64,000 nucleotides of DNA. Origin: Steromphala cineraria (taxonomy: Eukaryota > Mollusca > Gastropoda > Trochida > Trochidae). This document shows positions 9,480-21,649 of this stretch, one piece after another. The notes under the pieces are model-generated. The model did no database searches, had not been told where the DNA came from, and saw nothing but the letters and a program-made list of their open reading frames with translations. The translations under genes were made by a program, and so were the position numbers. How positions within the stretch are numbered: position 1 is the stretch's first letter; each line of letters starts with the position of its first letter. The DNA lies in NCBI GenBank assembly GCA_916613615.1, contig OU744726.1:62140987-62204986 (forward strand), in the 5' to 3' direction.

Positions 9480-12400
9480 CCATAAATCACATAATTTCCA
9501 TATTAGTTAAAGGTGCAGTATTGCGCTAATTTTGACATTTTTCGCTTAGAATTGTTTTAAAAGATGAAATATATACTTAACAAAATGGTCCCAAGTCAAA
9601 CAAAATCTAAAAATTAAATATTTTTTTATTTTGGAAAAAAGTTTTTTTTTTTTTTTTTTTTGTGGTCCGCAAACTTTTACGACTTCCGCTTCTCGCGTGT
9701 TACTCTACACCATCATGTCAGATTCCACGATGCCGTCTCGTCATGTCGGTTACTCCAACTGGAAAGTTTGATGCAGTGAGTTGACGATTTGTTTTGTGTG
9801 AATGAAGAGTAGATAGTTATCAAATGATAAATACCTATGTACTTACATTTTCGGATGTTATATAATTGTATAAATTATTCATCTTGGCAAAAATACTCTT
9901 GATCGTGTTGAGATATAGGCCTAGCGTATATCATATTCAGACCGACACGTTCTGTCACATTTAATCAAATAAGACCAGTATATCTTCCAACTAAACTGTC
10001 TCAATCAATAAGGGAGCTTTTCTGAATACATTGTTTCCATTCCGAAACAATCGTGTCCCAACTTCAGAGCATTATCAATAAAAAATTTCAACAATAGCTA
10101 GGCTAACCCAGACGAATTATATCAGCTGTGCTGCTAACGTGGAAATGAGATTTTTTAAAAATCTATATTTAGTACAATTTAAGTACTAATAAATGCCTTT
10201 TTCTGTACATTTAGATTCGAATTATGGACCTCACCTCCTGAATTGTATTTATTTATTTAATTATTTTAACTTTCAGACAATCATGATTTATTTTGTTGTC
10301 TTGACAGAATGTCATGTTTTTTCTCCTTTTTTGGCCAGTAATATTTGGATGATGACAATAGTATTCTTTCCATAGTCTCCCATGTTAATTTTATTAAACA
10401 TTAATAATGTTCATGCATGTATTTTTTTCACATTTATCATATGTATAACCACTAAGCTGTTAGCTAGACAAAATAGATAATTAAATGGAATACTGATATA
10501 AACAAATAATAAATGAAATATTAAAAAAATATGTGATTAAAACCTTCCAAACCACATTTAGTTTGGAAGTTAGGACATTATGCTATTGTATTGACCAACC
10601 AACATGTTGCACCCATCATATATAACAATTATGAACTGAAAACTTGCTTGCTTTTATCTGATCAAAAGTTCATTAAAAAAAGGTTTATGGCATGTGTCTC
10701 CTCCAAAAGACAATTTTTCTAAATTGTCAATTCAAAAGTTCTGCAAAGTTTTCTTGCTAATCAAGATAATTTTTTGCAAATTCAATTACATAACTAGTTC
10801 TGTCACTCTATCAATATAAATTCTTTATATGAATTCCAGAAAGAAGAAAGAAAACATTCGTCCAATAAATGTTTTTCCTGTCATACTTTATTGAAGCCTA
10901 ATACATTCATTTTAAAATGTGCATAATGAGCAATAAAACCTCAACGGTAAAAAAAGAAATGAATTTTTTCAAAAAGTTCAAAGAGTAAAGGGTTTTATAT
11001 ACATAAAAAAAAAGTTCAACACCCCCATGATGTTTTCAGCTGCAAATTTTGCCTTTTAAGAAAGAAGGCGATGTGGTTGTAGAAATAACCGTATGGTATG
11101 ATATGACAATAATTTAGCAGTTAAGGGAGGAACGTTCCATCCTGATAACGATTCGCATATCTTGAATATTTGCATTCATACAATTGTTGTGGTTTATGTC
11201 AAAAATCAAGTTACATTATTCTCAGAAAAGAAAGTTGTTCTTGGTAGTTGTGCTGTGAGTAATTCAATTCTTTCCAGTCAAACGGTAGTATCAGCATTTT
11301 AGTCAAAAGTCACTATTTAGACCTCCAAACTTTAGTATCAGCAAATTAGTCAAAAGTCACTATTTACCTAGTATTTAGACCTCTAAAAACCTCGCAAAAT
11401 CTCAAATCAAAAGTCGCAAATCTCCAAAACCCAAACTTCAAGCAAATGATTTAAAACAAAAAAAGTTCAGTGTCAACTGTAATAAACCCCTAGAAATCAT
11501 TAGACTGTTTGATTAACAAATTAAATTCAAAAGAATCCAAAGATTATTTCACAATCGTATGATTCCAGCCATTTGTCAATAATTGACAATAGCTGTTATA
11601 AAGGGATGCCATTTCAACGACCAGTCACTTCCTTATTTTGTAAGATAAGAGATGATTTGATGTTTGGAAGTCAAGTTGGTAACACAAGTGTTATTTTTTA
11701 TGTCTGAAAGCCATTGTCTTTGCCTAATTTTGACACTAAAGCCATACTTATTTTGGGTTAAATTTCAGTACCATTACAAACTCAATCGTAATTTCATGAA
11801 ATGTCTACATGGACGATCTTTCTTAGAATGAATTAATAAATTCTACATTGTTATGTTAAGAGTCATAAATGTATTCACGGTACCGTAACTTTGTCCTAGC
11901 ATCATTTCTTAGTTATAGAATTTCGGTGTGCTCTACTTATATCCGTACGTATATTTCAAAATGAACCAAGAGCAATTTGTGCTATTCGACACAGAACGAT
12001 CACCAATGATAACCCATACAACATTGTTTGTCTCCAATAGGTCTGCAATTTGAGCAAGGAGGTTTGTTTTTTTTTCGGCACAAAACAAAGTAATTTTTCC
12101 AGTAAAAGATATACATATGACCAAGATTCATCCCATGCATATTCAACTGTTTGCAAATCCCTCGTAAAGTGTTTGTGTTATGTGATATTCCACTTCTGTT
12201 ATATGCTATCATAGAGATGCCCTGAATATCCAGCTACAGACTTAACATCTGTGATAACATGATATATAGGTCACTCTGTTCAGAGTTATCTTTAAAGTGC
12301 GTCGTGATATCTAAATTTTCTCAATGCTGGAAAATCATATGTTGTACAAGTTTGACTTCTTAAAAATCAATCTCATTAAAAGAGTTCACAGCTTTGCTGC
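9480..12400. other. Intergenic, no gene seen
   Basis: AT-rich. It holds a T-run at about 9642-9661, and an imperfect short direct repeat around 11288-11390 (AGTCAAAAGTCACTATTTA appears twice). ORFs here are short, overlapping and unsupported. Confidence 0.6.
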
Positions 12401-12404
12401 AGTA

Positions 12405-12545
12405 CTTTACCCAGATCTCACAAACTTTTTTACTCTCGCTGTCAGGGTAACCTTTGACCTACATGTCTTGAAAATGATAACTATGAGCAATCACAATGTA
12501 TGTCTCAAAGGGGCCTTTACCAGTGAAAACGATTTCAAATTTTAA
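12405..12545 (-). repeat. Dispersed repeat R1, copy 2
   Basis: The stretch around GGTAACCTTTGACCTACATG through ATCACAATGTATGTCTCAAA matches the reverse complement of 23075-23200 with substitutions. Short ORFs in both copies share residues (NHNVCLKG) only because the repeat is shared. Confidence 0.65.
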
Positions 12546-12694
12546 TTTTCATTACTCTGCAAAAATGGTGTTTTAATATTAAACACAAAGCCAAACACAT
12601 ATCTTGTCCTGTTTTTTAAACACATAAATAAGCTAAACATGTTTAAATCCTAAACACATAAATTAAAGTGTTTAATATCAAAACATGTTCTAGT

Positions 12695-12840
12695 TTAGAA
12701 CATGTTGTGGAAAGTGTTTCAATATAAAACATGTTGTGGAAAGTGTTTCAATATAAAACATGTTGTGGAAAGTGTTTTAATCTAAAACATGTTGTGGAAA
12801 GTGTTTTAATAAATATGTTTAGAGTTGGACATGTTGTGGT
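12695..12840. repeat. 29-bp minisatellite near the left end of the 5 kb unit
   Basis: Four to five copies of a 29-bp unit containing AACATGTTGTGGAAAGTGTTT. The related array in the right arm (17290-17500) has an ~80-bp period with AACATGTTTTGAGTTACAAC, in reverse relation. Such subterminal repeats are typical of TIR or foldback elements. Confidence 0.8.
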
Positions 12841-13001
12841 TGTAAACGCCTCATGTGTCACTCGTTGTTAATGCATTAAAGGCTATATGGTAAAGAGTGA
12901 TATTGTTCAGTAAATATCGAGCAAATTCATAGAAGAATGTACAAAGTAGCCCACCAAAATACAGTGTAATGTGATCATACTTCATTCATCATGATGTTTA
13001 A

Positions 13002-13119
13002 AAGGGGCAGTAGTACGTTTTAGGGTCATGTCAGAAAATGAAAATAAATGGTTCATTTTGCATTAACGTACAACTATCATTGAAAATATAGAATTTTCAA
13101 AACACGTGCTACTGCCCCT
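13002..13119. mobile_element. MITE family M1, short internally deleted copy (118 bp)
   Basis: Starts AAGGGGCAGTAGTACG and ends with the reverse complement type CGTGCTACTGCCCCT. TTAA flanks both sides (12998-13001 and 13120-13123). Compared with the 357-bp copies at 30765 and 54122 it lacks most of the interior. Confidence 0.85.
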
Positions 13120-13484
13120 TTAACATGTCAGAATATATCTCTTTAATAACGCATAAGGTGAAGACAGTTCAAATGTAAAACATGTTTATTGTTTTTTAAA
13201 AAACAAGGCATTCCGTAACATTGTAAAAAAACAAGAATTTAATGATCACACACTGAGAAAATAAGGACACGTAACAGTGAATAATTTATGTCAACTAACA
13301 TCCATTTATTCATTAATAAGTACTGATATCATTTATATCTTTAATGGAAGCCCAAAAACTGCAAATGCAAATGTTTTTGGCTAATTTAGATCTCATAAAA
13401 TCAAGGTAAAACGTCTTCACAGGGCGACTTTCTTCACTCTATAGTTAACAGTGACTTCTTTGTGATATGAACAGCACAGCAGCT

Positions 13485-13555
13485 TCAAACAACTTCTCTT
13501 TTGGTCACCATCAGCAGTCTGCGAGCTTCTTTTTCATGGATAAGATGTCCTGATC
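13485..13555 (-). CDS. Unknown gene, terminal exon
   Basis: 71 nt following the acceptor TTGTTCTTGATAG, entering in phase 1, with 23 residues including Gly from the split codon and ending KREVV then TGA. A second frame (DQDILSMKKKLADC then stop) is also open and cannot be excluded. Confidence 0.45.
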
Positions 13556-16515
13556 CTATCAAGAACAAATTCAAAATTCTTCAGTTACTTATAAAAACAC
13601 AGCGTTTTAATGCAAGTAAGAGAAAGGTCACAAACTATGTTTCTACTACATACATTAATATTTAGTAAATAAGCAATCATTGTTTAATAAAAAGGATGGT
13701 TTTGTGACATGACCAGCTATTATACTCATCCCCTTTTGCGCATGCGCGAGAGTCTCTCCGGACAGACAAATAAGTTTGTAGATGATTACTGTAAGAGTTT
13801 GTCTTTAGACTCATGTCACTAAAGAACCCCTGCAATAACCAATAATTCAAGGTTCAAAGTATAAAGATAAATACGTGCTCTTTACAATGATATTTTTCAT
13901 TTTAATTTAATTAAATATGTTGTTCAAAATTCAAGGTTCGCGATAAAGAGACGCAATTCTCTTCTTTACAGAAATACATTCGAAATTACTTTAACACAAT
14001 AACCCATTGTTCCTGCAATGTTTGAAAATAGCGAAAAACTGAGAAATTCTGTGACATGCTTCGCTGATCACGAGCCTCGAGTGCTTAATGATGGCAATTG
14101 GTAACAGTGGGAGGTCTTTAATTATGTTTGCGTTGTAATATAAGCTTGAAATAATTCCCTTCCCTAGCAAAGGTGTTCCCAGATGTATAACTTAGTTGCT
14201 AAAGCATTACTGTTTTTATGCAATCTATATTAATTCTTTACTAACATTTGCAAAGGGCGGATACAAAATTTTCGTATTGATGGTGAGCTCCAACAGCACT
14301 TTTAAAAACTCTGGTTACAAAAACGTGTACACAGGAAAATTATCTTATTGAATGGATTCAGAAGTTAAACGAATTTTAACAACTAAGAGAAAAATACGAC
14401 TCTCAAAATTTACTTTATTTGGAACTCCCCCACTCCCGTTAACCTAAATTTGTGTCTCTATCTAAGAATGAAATGAGACGACTACTCAGTGCCAACTCAA
14501 AATCCGAATAAATATCCCTTTTTATTTAATGAAAGAATCTATCTGTTAGATATCAATGCAACCAAGGACGTTCATGGAACACAACTCTAACAACGGTTGT
14601 GATGCTAGTCGATTCCTTCATAAATTTTAGTGATAAAACATGATTAATATTTTCGATAAACTTAAAAGCGTTTTGTTCATTGAAATATAAAAAAGTCGGT
14701 TGCATTCTATGAGCATACAAAGTAAAAATCCCACAACTAGATTACATCGGTAAACATGTGCACTGTTGCGTCGCCAAGATCATGAAGATTTACATGTAGC
14801 TTATTGGAACACGTGTCTGTTTATAGGGCAAAGACCTGCGGAACTATCATGTGAATGCATTTAAGTACATGTGAAAAGTGAAGAATAATATGATAAATCT
14901 ATACCGTTCAAAATGTACCTGCTTGAATAACATAGCGTTTGTTACTTCCTAAACTGTTTCTACATCAGCTTGCGGTTTTTATGGATGTATTTAGAAATCG
15001 TTTTCTACTTTTTAATATATGTTACGATTTATTAGGCCCTGATATAAGTGATATTAGATAAGGGTAGTTAACTAAGTATCTCTGTAAATAAAAAATGTGA
15101 TTAAAGAGCAATTTCATGATATTCATCCTATATTGTTTTGCTTTGATATGAACATGAACATCTCAAAAGTAAAGCTCGATTCATTATATAAACTCGAAAC
15201 ATCTCCAATATTCAGCCCAAATGACAGGTGAATACTTGTTCAAAGTGAAAATATTTAAGTCATACGAATCCGGAAGCTACTTCACACGTGAAATTTCCAT
15301 AGAAACTAGTAATATACTATAGCATTAAAGTTTTCAACATTACGTTTTATTGATTGAACGTTCTAATAAAACGGTTCTGTTACTCGCACGGATGTGGACG
15401 AAACCACCCTCATAGACATGTTATTTCTATCAAATATATATGTTTTAATGATTGAACGCTTTTTTTTCTTCATATTTTAGTTGTGTAATTGTAAACTCTA
15501 GACTTGCTAATCGAAGAGTTAGACTGTATTAAGGGATCCTTGTTTTTCCACGGTCATTGAAGAGGGTCAAACTTCAAACTTTCACTGGCCGAAATCAGTA
15601 GCTCAGCTTGACCTATTACATAGTGATAGCCATGTGTGTTGACTTAGCCTCAATGATGCAACAAGGTCAAAGCTCAGTGTCTTGGAGGGCAGGTCATATG
15701 TTGAAACCCATATGTTTACACTCGACTGCTTAACGAGCTAAGGGCAGATAATTTCAAAAACTGACTCTAATAGCTGTTAATGGAAACGAGATTTAAGATA
15801 TTGCTTGCAGCCTGAATTTAAAAACAGTTGTTATGCATCATGACATACATGGCTATCACATACACTAATTATAGACCAAAAAAAATGGGCAAATTCTCTT
15901 ACCTTTTCTGAGAACATATTTGACATCTGTTTCATCCGAGCGAATAGCCTCAATGGTATCACATGACTTGATCGTCCTATACATAATCAAATAAATATCC
16001 TAAGAATTAAACAAGCTTATATTTGTTATGCTAATTAGCAAATGATTCAAATAACTATTACAGACACCTTTAAGCTTGCAGTAACGACGAATTCTCTCGT
16101 TTTATTTGTCAAGGATAAGCAATGATAACATGTACAAATCAGGATTTATGTTATGGGAGAAATTTAATTTCTGTAAACGGGCCACTGGCTCATCATAAAT
16201 GTAAATTGATGACACACTGAACTGCCCGAAGCTCCATAAAATAACATGTACAGACGAATAACATAACAATAATTGTGATGCATGATGCAAGTTTATTTTG
16301 AGCAAGACAAATATATTTTGCAAGATTATTGAGGTCAATACTATTTGTTGATGAAAACAGTGAGATGAAAATGTTACCAGATGGAATAACATAGTAGTTA
16401 TGTAAACTTGTAATTTACTATCCCAGTTGTTCACTTGCTAAAATATGTCAGATTCAACAGGTTCTTACCTTCAAATATGTCGCGAAATGGGTCTTGACTT
16501 CTGTTTCCGATGTTA
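13485..16515 (-). CDS. Unknown gene, 3' end, three exons
   Basis: Three minus-strand exons bounded by splice consensus share one open frame: ~16515-16469 (donor GTAAGAACC), 15966-15903 (donor GTAAGAGA) and 13555-13485 (acceptor TTGTTCTTGATAG). The joined tail reads through EVKTHFATYLK, SCDTIEAIRSDETDVK, VLRKG and GHLIHEKEARRLLMVTK before TGA. Codon use looks normal in this frame. ATTAAA on the minus strand (13340-13345), about 140 nt past the stop, is a plausible poly(A) signal. The middle acceptor could instead be at 15976, which puts the last exon in another open frame; phase then differs. No family recognised. The gene lies inside the inverted-repeat unit. Confidence 0.45.
14100..15890. 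other. Intron or intergenic sequence, nothing recognised
   Basis: AT-rich. A GC-richer patch at about 15560-15720 has no ORF or splice support and remains unexplained. Confidence 0.5.
15903..15966 (-). CDS. Unknown gene, middle exon
   Basis: 64 nt encoding SCDTIEAIRSDETDVKYVLR plus Lys and one base of a Gly codon, donor AGAAAAG then GTAAGAGA. An alternative acceptor TTATGTATAG at 15976 would add 10 nt. Phase 0 in, phase 1 out. Confidence 0.45.
16469..16515 (-). CDS. Unknown gene, upstream exon (left boundary known, start uncertain)
   Basis: The donor is clear (TTGAAG then GTAAGAAC). The frame used (TSETEVKTHFATYLK) is open back to a TGA near 16598 on the minus strand, but no acceptor stands out, so the upstream boundary is approximate. 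Confidence 0.35.
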
Positions 16516-17289
16516 TACAATAGTATATTGACGTAAACAATCTTCTTTGAAGGCCCAAATGCAAGGAGAACAGGGCGATGTTAAATCAGACCGATGAAAC
16601 AAACAGAACAAAGGAATTTCCGTACGCTTTCAGGCAAGGGCAAGTAACTCTAATTGCACGATTGAATGTGTTGTGGGTTGCAAGTTGCTACACGTACAAA
16701 GTAATCCCGTTCACATATAAACACATTTCAAAACATCTTTTGAGTTTTAAACACAAATAAAACACGTTAATTCTTTTTTTTTTTTGCAGTGTATATCCCG
16801 AGATGCAATATTATGCAACCTATCTATGATTGTTAATATAGCTATTTGAAACAACATTGTCATAACTTTTTTTTCATATTTTGTTCAGAATATTGAAATA
16901 AAAATGAGTTTAAACTCTATTTTTGTCATGAATCAAAATAATATAATGAACTCATTAAGCTTAATTAGCGTGCACAATGTCACTCCCCCAACCCCATTTT
17001 GAAAGTATATGTCTCGACAACAGGTGTTTCATGGATAAGAACTTTGATTTTCTTTTGTTAAGATGTTTCCCCATTCAAAAGATTTTGTCAATACTCTTAA
17101 ACTCTATATTGAATTGGAATATCTTCTTAAGACATTAAAACAAGCAATTCTGAAATAAATAAGTAAAATCAGTTTTAAAATGACAATGACAATAGTACAA
17201 AAGTACAATCTACTAGACAGCAACATGTATATGATCAACATATATATTTGCATGACTCTACTTAAATGAGGTCGGAATCATATTCATGT

Positions 17290-17560
17290 TTTATTATGCA
17301 CTGTTTTTAAAATCGAAACATGTTTTGAGTTACAACACATACAAATTCATGTGTTTAGCATATAAACACATTTCAAAACATGTTGCGAGTCACAACATGT
17401 TTTGAGTTACAACACATACATATTCATGTGTTTAGCATATAAACACATTTCAAAACATGTTGCGAGTTACAACATGTTTAGAATTAAAAAGCCCTTTAAT
17501 TATCATAACGCAACATGTTTTGAGTAAAACACGTACGGAACATGTTTAAAGTCAAAACAC
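17290..17560. repeat. Minisatellite in the right end of the 5 kb unit
   Basis: Two to three copies of an ~80-bp unit with AACATGTTTTGAGTTACAAC and GTGTTTAGCATATAAACAC. It is the inverted counterpart of 12560-12840. Confidence 0.75.
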
Positions 17561-19610
17561 CATTTTTGCAGTGTATCTCTTTTTATCTTCTGACTTCAAA
17601 ACGCAAGTTGGAAAATGTAATTTGTATGTTTATCACAAATCAGTGACAAATATTTGTATGTTAGCCTTTGATAGAACAAGTTATTTGTTAATTTGCACTA
17701 AAATGTAACAGTTTATCAACAAAAACGTTGTCTTTGCTGTCACGTTGATGATGATGATGCGGGGAGCGTGATATTTCCGGGCCAAATATTAAATGGCATG
17801 TAAGCCCTCTTGGCGAAATCCGGAGTCAGGACTCTAAAGCCCTGTTTATACGGCGAGCGTTTGCATATGAGTAAATCGTCACACATATGCAAATTTGCTC
17901 ATGAGTAAATTTCGCCGTATGAACGCATTTGCACATATGTATATTTTACTACCGTAAGCAAATTTTTCACTACCGGAAGCAAATTTGCACCTAGTCAGAG
18001 GCAGGTTTAAATGCGATACTACCGTGAGTAAATGTCGATTTTATACCCCTAAGTACATCTCGCTGTATGAACGCGTAGCAACTCAGCTCAGGGTTAGCAA
18101 ATTTCTTTTGTTTTCATTCCTGAAAACTTACAGCATGTGGGGAGTGGTCACTATGGGTAATATACTGTAATACACACAGCCTAAGCTATGAAGACAGTTA
18201 TAGTAAAAGATTTTCATAAAAAAGCCCATTTCTGATAGAATTCGATATTTTTTGATCTGGAAAAGTGTCTGTTTTTTATGTGATATTGAATTTCACCTCA
18301 TTTTTAAAATGTTTAATGTGTAGACTATTTTGCATTTTACATCTATATAAATTATGTGGAATTTAACTAGTAAAAGTATCAAAAACAAGATACTATCACT
18401 TTTGTAATTTGGAGAATATGCAAAAAGGATTAAGTCTACAGTAAGATTTATGTTACGTGCATGTTGGCACTTTGATTCAATCCATTCTTTTTTTTCCCAT
18501 AACGTTTTGCTTACCCAACAGTTCCCTTAAAAAGATGTTTTAAAGTTTTTAGTCCAACCTTGGAAAAGTACATTGTCAACAATGTGCATCTTAATTAAGA
18601 ATTTATTTCCAGGTAGAATTCTATAGGGCAATCTGAGCTGAAACCATCTTTGTTTAGGGTCAGGGGTAGTTTTATGTGCTTTAACCAAAAAGCTTGGTCA
18701 GTTTACAGTGATTAAGAGATCTTATCCAGTTTTTCAATGGCTTCATGGTTATCCTCAGTTTGAGTCATGACATAATAGAACTTCTTTGAACCTTTTTTTG
18801 CAAGCAAAGAGATTATTTATAGAAATATTTGTATCATTTGTTATTTCCAAGTTTGAATCCCTTTTAATACCTAATTGTTTCAGGTATTTATTTACTGATC
18901 TTATACTTTCATAATATTTCAGGAAGTTTATATTGAAGTAATCTTACATCAACCCTTTCTGTAGAAGGTTATCGCAATTGCGACTTTGTTTACAAGATCT
19001 AGGGACTTCTCGACAGTTTGAGTTGAAGATGATATATCCTCTTTTTGTTCCTCGCAAATAATATGCATGCTTCCTCTCCTCATTCAGAAGTCACTCGGAT
19101 TCATTGAAATGATCCAAAACATCATCTTCAAACCACTTGCTTCATCACAGCTTTCTTCGAAAATATTGGCCAGGTCAAATATTAGCCAAGCACTAACGTG
19201 AAATGGATATTTACTGTATCTCCGAAACGTTTTCAGTCTTACCCACTCCATGATTATGGGTGAATGATATGTATCGTAAGCACTGAAAACTACGGAAGCA
19301 TCCTAGTGCCACAGTGAGAATTTTTTTATCTCCTAATTAGGAGATACTATCTCCTAATTAGGACTTACTATCTCCTAATTAAGAGATACTAACTCCTAAT
19401 TAGGACTTAGTTATCACCTAATTAGGACTTAGTTATCACCTAATAAGAAGATACTATCTCCTAATTCGGAGATACTAACTCCTAATTAGGAGATACTAAC
19501 TCCTAATTAGGACTTTGTTATCACCTAATTAGGACTTAGTTATCACCTAATTAGGAGATACTATCTCCTAATTAGGAGATACTAACTAAGTATCTCCTTA
19601 TTAGGACTTC

Positions 19611-20072
19611 AATCAATCAAAACTTTATTCAGCATGGAGGTCATTCAAAAGTTAACCTTTTTTACTTATATTCACGCCCACCTGCAGACCTATATATTTT
19701 TATCCTTTTACAAATATTTAATATTTTTATTTAAGTTGAATGAAATAAATGACATTATAAATATTGACTGGTGATACCTGTTTTATACCTATTTTCGAGA
19801 AGTTCATAAATATATATCACTCTCTAAAAGATTCGATAATTAGGAACATTTTCTCTTAAAACTGTACCAAAATCAGATTGTGACTTTGTCTGTACTCTTG
19901 TATATATGTATATACCTTAATCCTGTATCTTTCGTTATTTTCAATGTACATAAACATGCATTATTATGTTTCGATATTATATGTAAACACTGTACATAGG
20001 AGAGGGTTTCACTTAGTTGGATAACTTGTACCCAATCCTTTCACTTGAATAAATATGTTTAAATCAATCATA
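19611..20072. mobile_element. LINE-like 3' tails inside F2
   Basis: The left part, read on the minus strand, ends in a GAATAAAGTTTTGATTGATTG-like tail (about 19611-19640). The right part, read on the plus strand, ends in TTGAATAAATATG followed by AATCAATCA (about 20047-20070). Such tails are usual at the 3' ends of CR1/L2-like LINEs. No RT ORF is present. Low certainty. Confidence 0.35.
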
Positions 20073-20089
20073 CCTGTTTTATGGACCCT

Positions 20090-20181
20090 AGGGAAACAAT
20101 ATTGACCGAGGACAAAGTTAATGGATTTGAGGAAACAATATTGACCAAGGACGAAGTCAGAGGTCAATATTGTTTTCCTCG
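20090..20181. repeat. Direct duplication plus hairpin around GAAACAATATTGACC
   Basis: GAAACAATATTGACC occurs twice directly (about 20093 and 20131), then in inverted form (GGTCAATATTGTTTTC, 20162-20177). The last two form a strong hairpin with a 15-base spacer. Confidence 0.8.
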
Positions 20182-21119
20182 GGTTCATAGAAAGAGGGCT
20201 GGACCGAATTTACCAGTTCACAGTTATTTTATTAGGCTTCGATACAAAAAGGAAAATACGAAAAAGACTACATGATCTACAGCAATAAGGTACAATTGCT
20301 TTGGGACAAGTGGACAATGACGTCATGATCAGAATCGAACCAAATTCCCGTAGTAAGTCGTAGTTTTTGTTGTCTTTTCGTTTTTGTATCTTTTGTAGAC
20401 AAAATATATTATGATCTTTAGTGCTTTTGTGAGTCTTTTATAGCATAGATCATGTATAATATACTTTTAAAGTATGGGCGTTATCGGTCATTAGAAGTTA
20501 GACCTAGCATTCACCTAATAGGTAGATAATAAGTCCTAATTAGGTGATAACTAAGTCCTAATTAGGAGTTAGTATCTCCTAATTAGGTGATAACTAAGTC
20601 CTAATTAGGTGATAACTAAGTCCTAATTAGGAGTTAGTATCTCCTAATTAGGAGATAGTATCTCATAATTAGGTGATAACTAAGTCCTAATTAGGTGATA
20701 ACTAAGTCCTAATTAGGAGTTAGTATCTCCTAATTAGGAGATAGTATCTCCTAATTAGGTGATAACTAAGTCCTAATTAGGAGTTAGTATCTCCTAATTA
20801 GGAGATAAAAAAAATTCTCACTGTGGCACTAGGATGCTTCCGTAGAAAACCCAACTGCTAAGGTGACATAAAATCCTATGAACGCATAGCAAAATACGTT
20901 TACACACTTGTGTATATATACTACCCTGAGCAAATTTACATATAAGCAAAGGCCGCCGTATAAACAAGGCATAAACAAGGCATAACTTTCACGATAAGGC
21001 AAAAATTGACTGCAAGCATTTTTGGCGGCTCCCGGATTGCTCGTAATTATTTACCGCGCCTCGCCAAACTTCGTTGTTTTATGAATATTGTTTAAATTGC
21101 GCACACAGCGAGCCCCGTA

Positions 21120-21620
21120 CAAAAAGGTATTTTCTCTGTTGAATTGTAGATAAAACACATACTTTCGCGCTTGATATTTCACTAACCAAGTGGCGCACTC
21201 TAACAAATGATACATCGATGGAAAGAGAAAAAAATGCCTTCATTTTGATATATGATTTGTATATGCGCAGTTGCAAATAATTGTACTATAACGGCCGCAA
21301 AAGGCCGAAAATGCCGTTATAGGTCGCAAAAATACATACTTTTTTGCATGATATTTCACTAACCAAGTAGCGCGCTCTAACACATGATATATCGATAGAA
21401 AGAGGGAAAAAATGCAAAGAGGAAAAAAATGCCTTCAATTTGGTGTATCATTTGCATGTGCGCAGATGCAAATAATTGTACTACAAAGGCCGCAAAATTA
21501 TATGTTATTGTGCTTGATATTTCACTAACCAAGTGGCGCGCTGTAAAGCAAGATATATCGACGGAAAGAGAATAAAAATGCCTTCATTTGATATATGACA
21601 TGTATATGCGCAAAGAGAAA
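21120..21620. repeat. Three tandem copies of a ~190-bp repeat
   Basis: The block TGATATTTCACTAACCAAGT, followed by GGCGC, TATCGA and GGAAAGAG, occurs near 21171, 21348 and 21518, each followed by AATGCCTTCA and a GCGCA motif. The short minus-strand ORF here is a by-product of the repeat. Confidence 0.85.
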
Positions 21621-21649
21621 TAAAGATGCAAGAAGCCCCGCAAAATGTT

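Larger units (their letters stand above)
12556..17573. mobile_element. ~5 kb unit bounded by inverted CTCTGCAAAAATGG-type ends
   Basis: The left end reads CTCTGCAAAAATGGTGTTTT, and the right end, read backwards, CACTGCAAAAATGGTGTTTT. Both are flanked by TA, as a TA target duplication would be. Inside each end lie tandem AACATGTT-containing minisatellites in opposite orientation (12560-12840 and 17290-17560). A second right-type end with TTTTTTTGCAGTG then TA sits at about 16775-16792. Either one large non-autonomous element that captured host sequence, or two small elements of one family inserted in opposite orientation. Confidence 0.55.
19290..20845. mobile_element. Foldback element F2 (1556 bp) with palindromic repeat arms
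   Basis: The ends are inverted copies starting CTACGGAAGCATCCTAGTGC and running through CACAGTGAGAATTTTTTT. Inside each end lies an array of near-palindromic units (CTCCTAATTAGGAG with TACTAACT, TTAGTTATCAC spacers), 19327-19610 on the left and 20515-20808 on the right, so the arms can fold on themselves and on each other. The flanks GAAAA and AAAAC allow an A-rich target duplication. The core holds LINE tail debris and a hairpin, no transposase. Confidence 0.85.
17839..20970. mobile_element. TIR element F1 (~3.1 kb) carrying a nested foldback element
   Basis: Left end GCCCTGTTTATACGGCG; right end, read backwards, GCCTTGTTTATACGGCG. Subterminal sequence on both sides shares GCAAATTT and TACTACC motifs in short repeats. 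No transposase is seen, so it is non-autonomous. Element F2 at 19290-20845 interrupts it. Target duplication not clear. Confidence 0.6.

Noticed and set aside
16102..16434. 110-codon minus-strand ORF
   Set aside because: No domain, AT-driven composition, lies in the intron between two better-supported exons.
19327..20808. Recombination or regulatory inverted switch based on CTCCTAATTAGGAG
   Set aside because: The arrays are symmetric inside one TIR element, so a transposable foldback element explains them.
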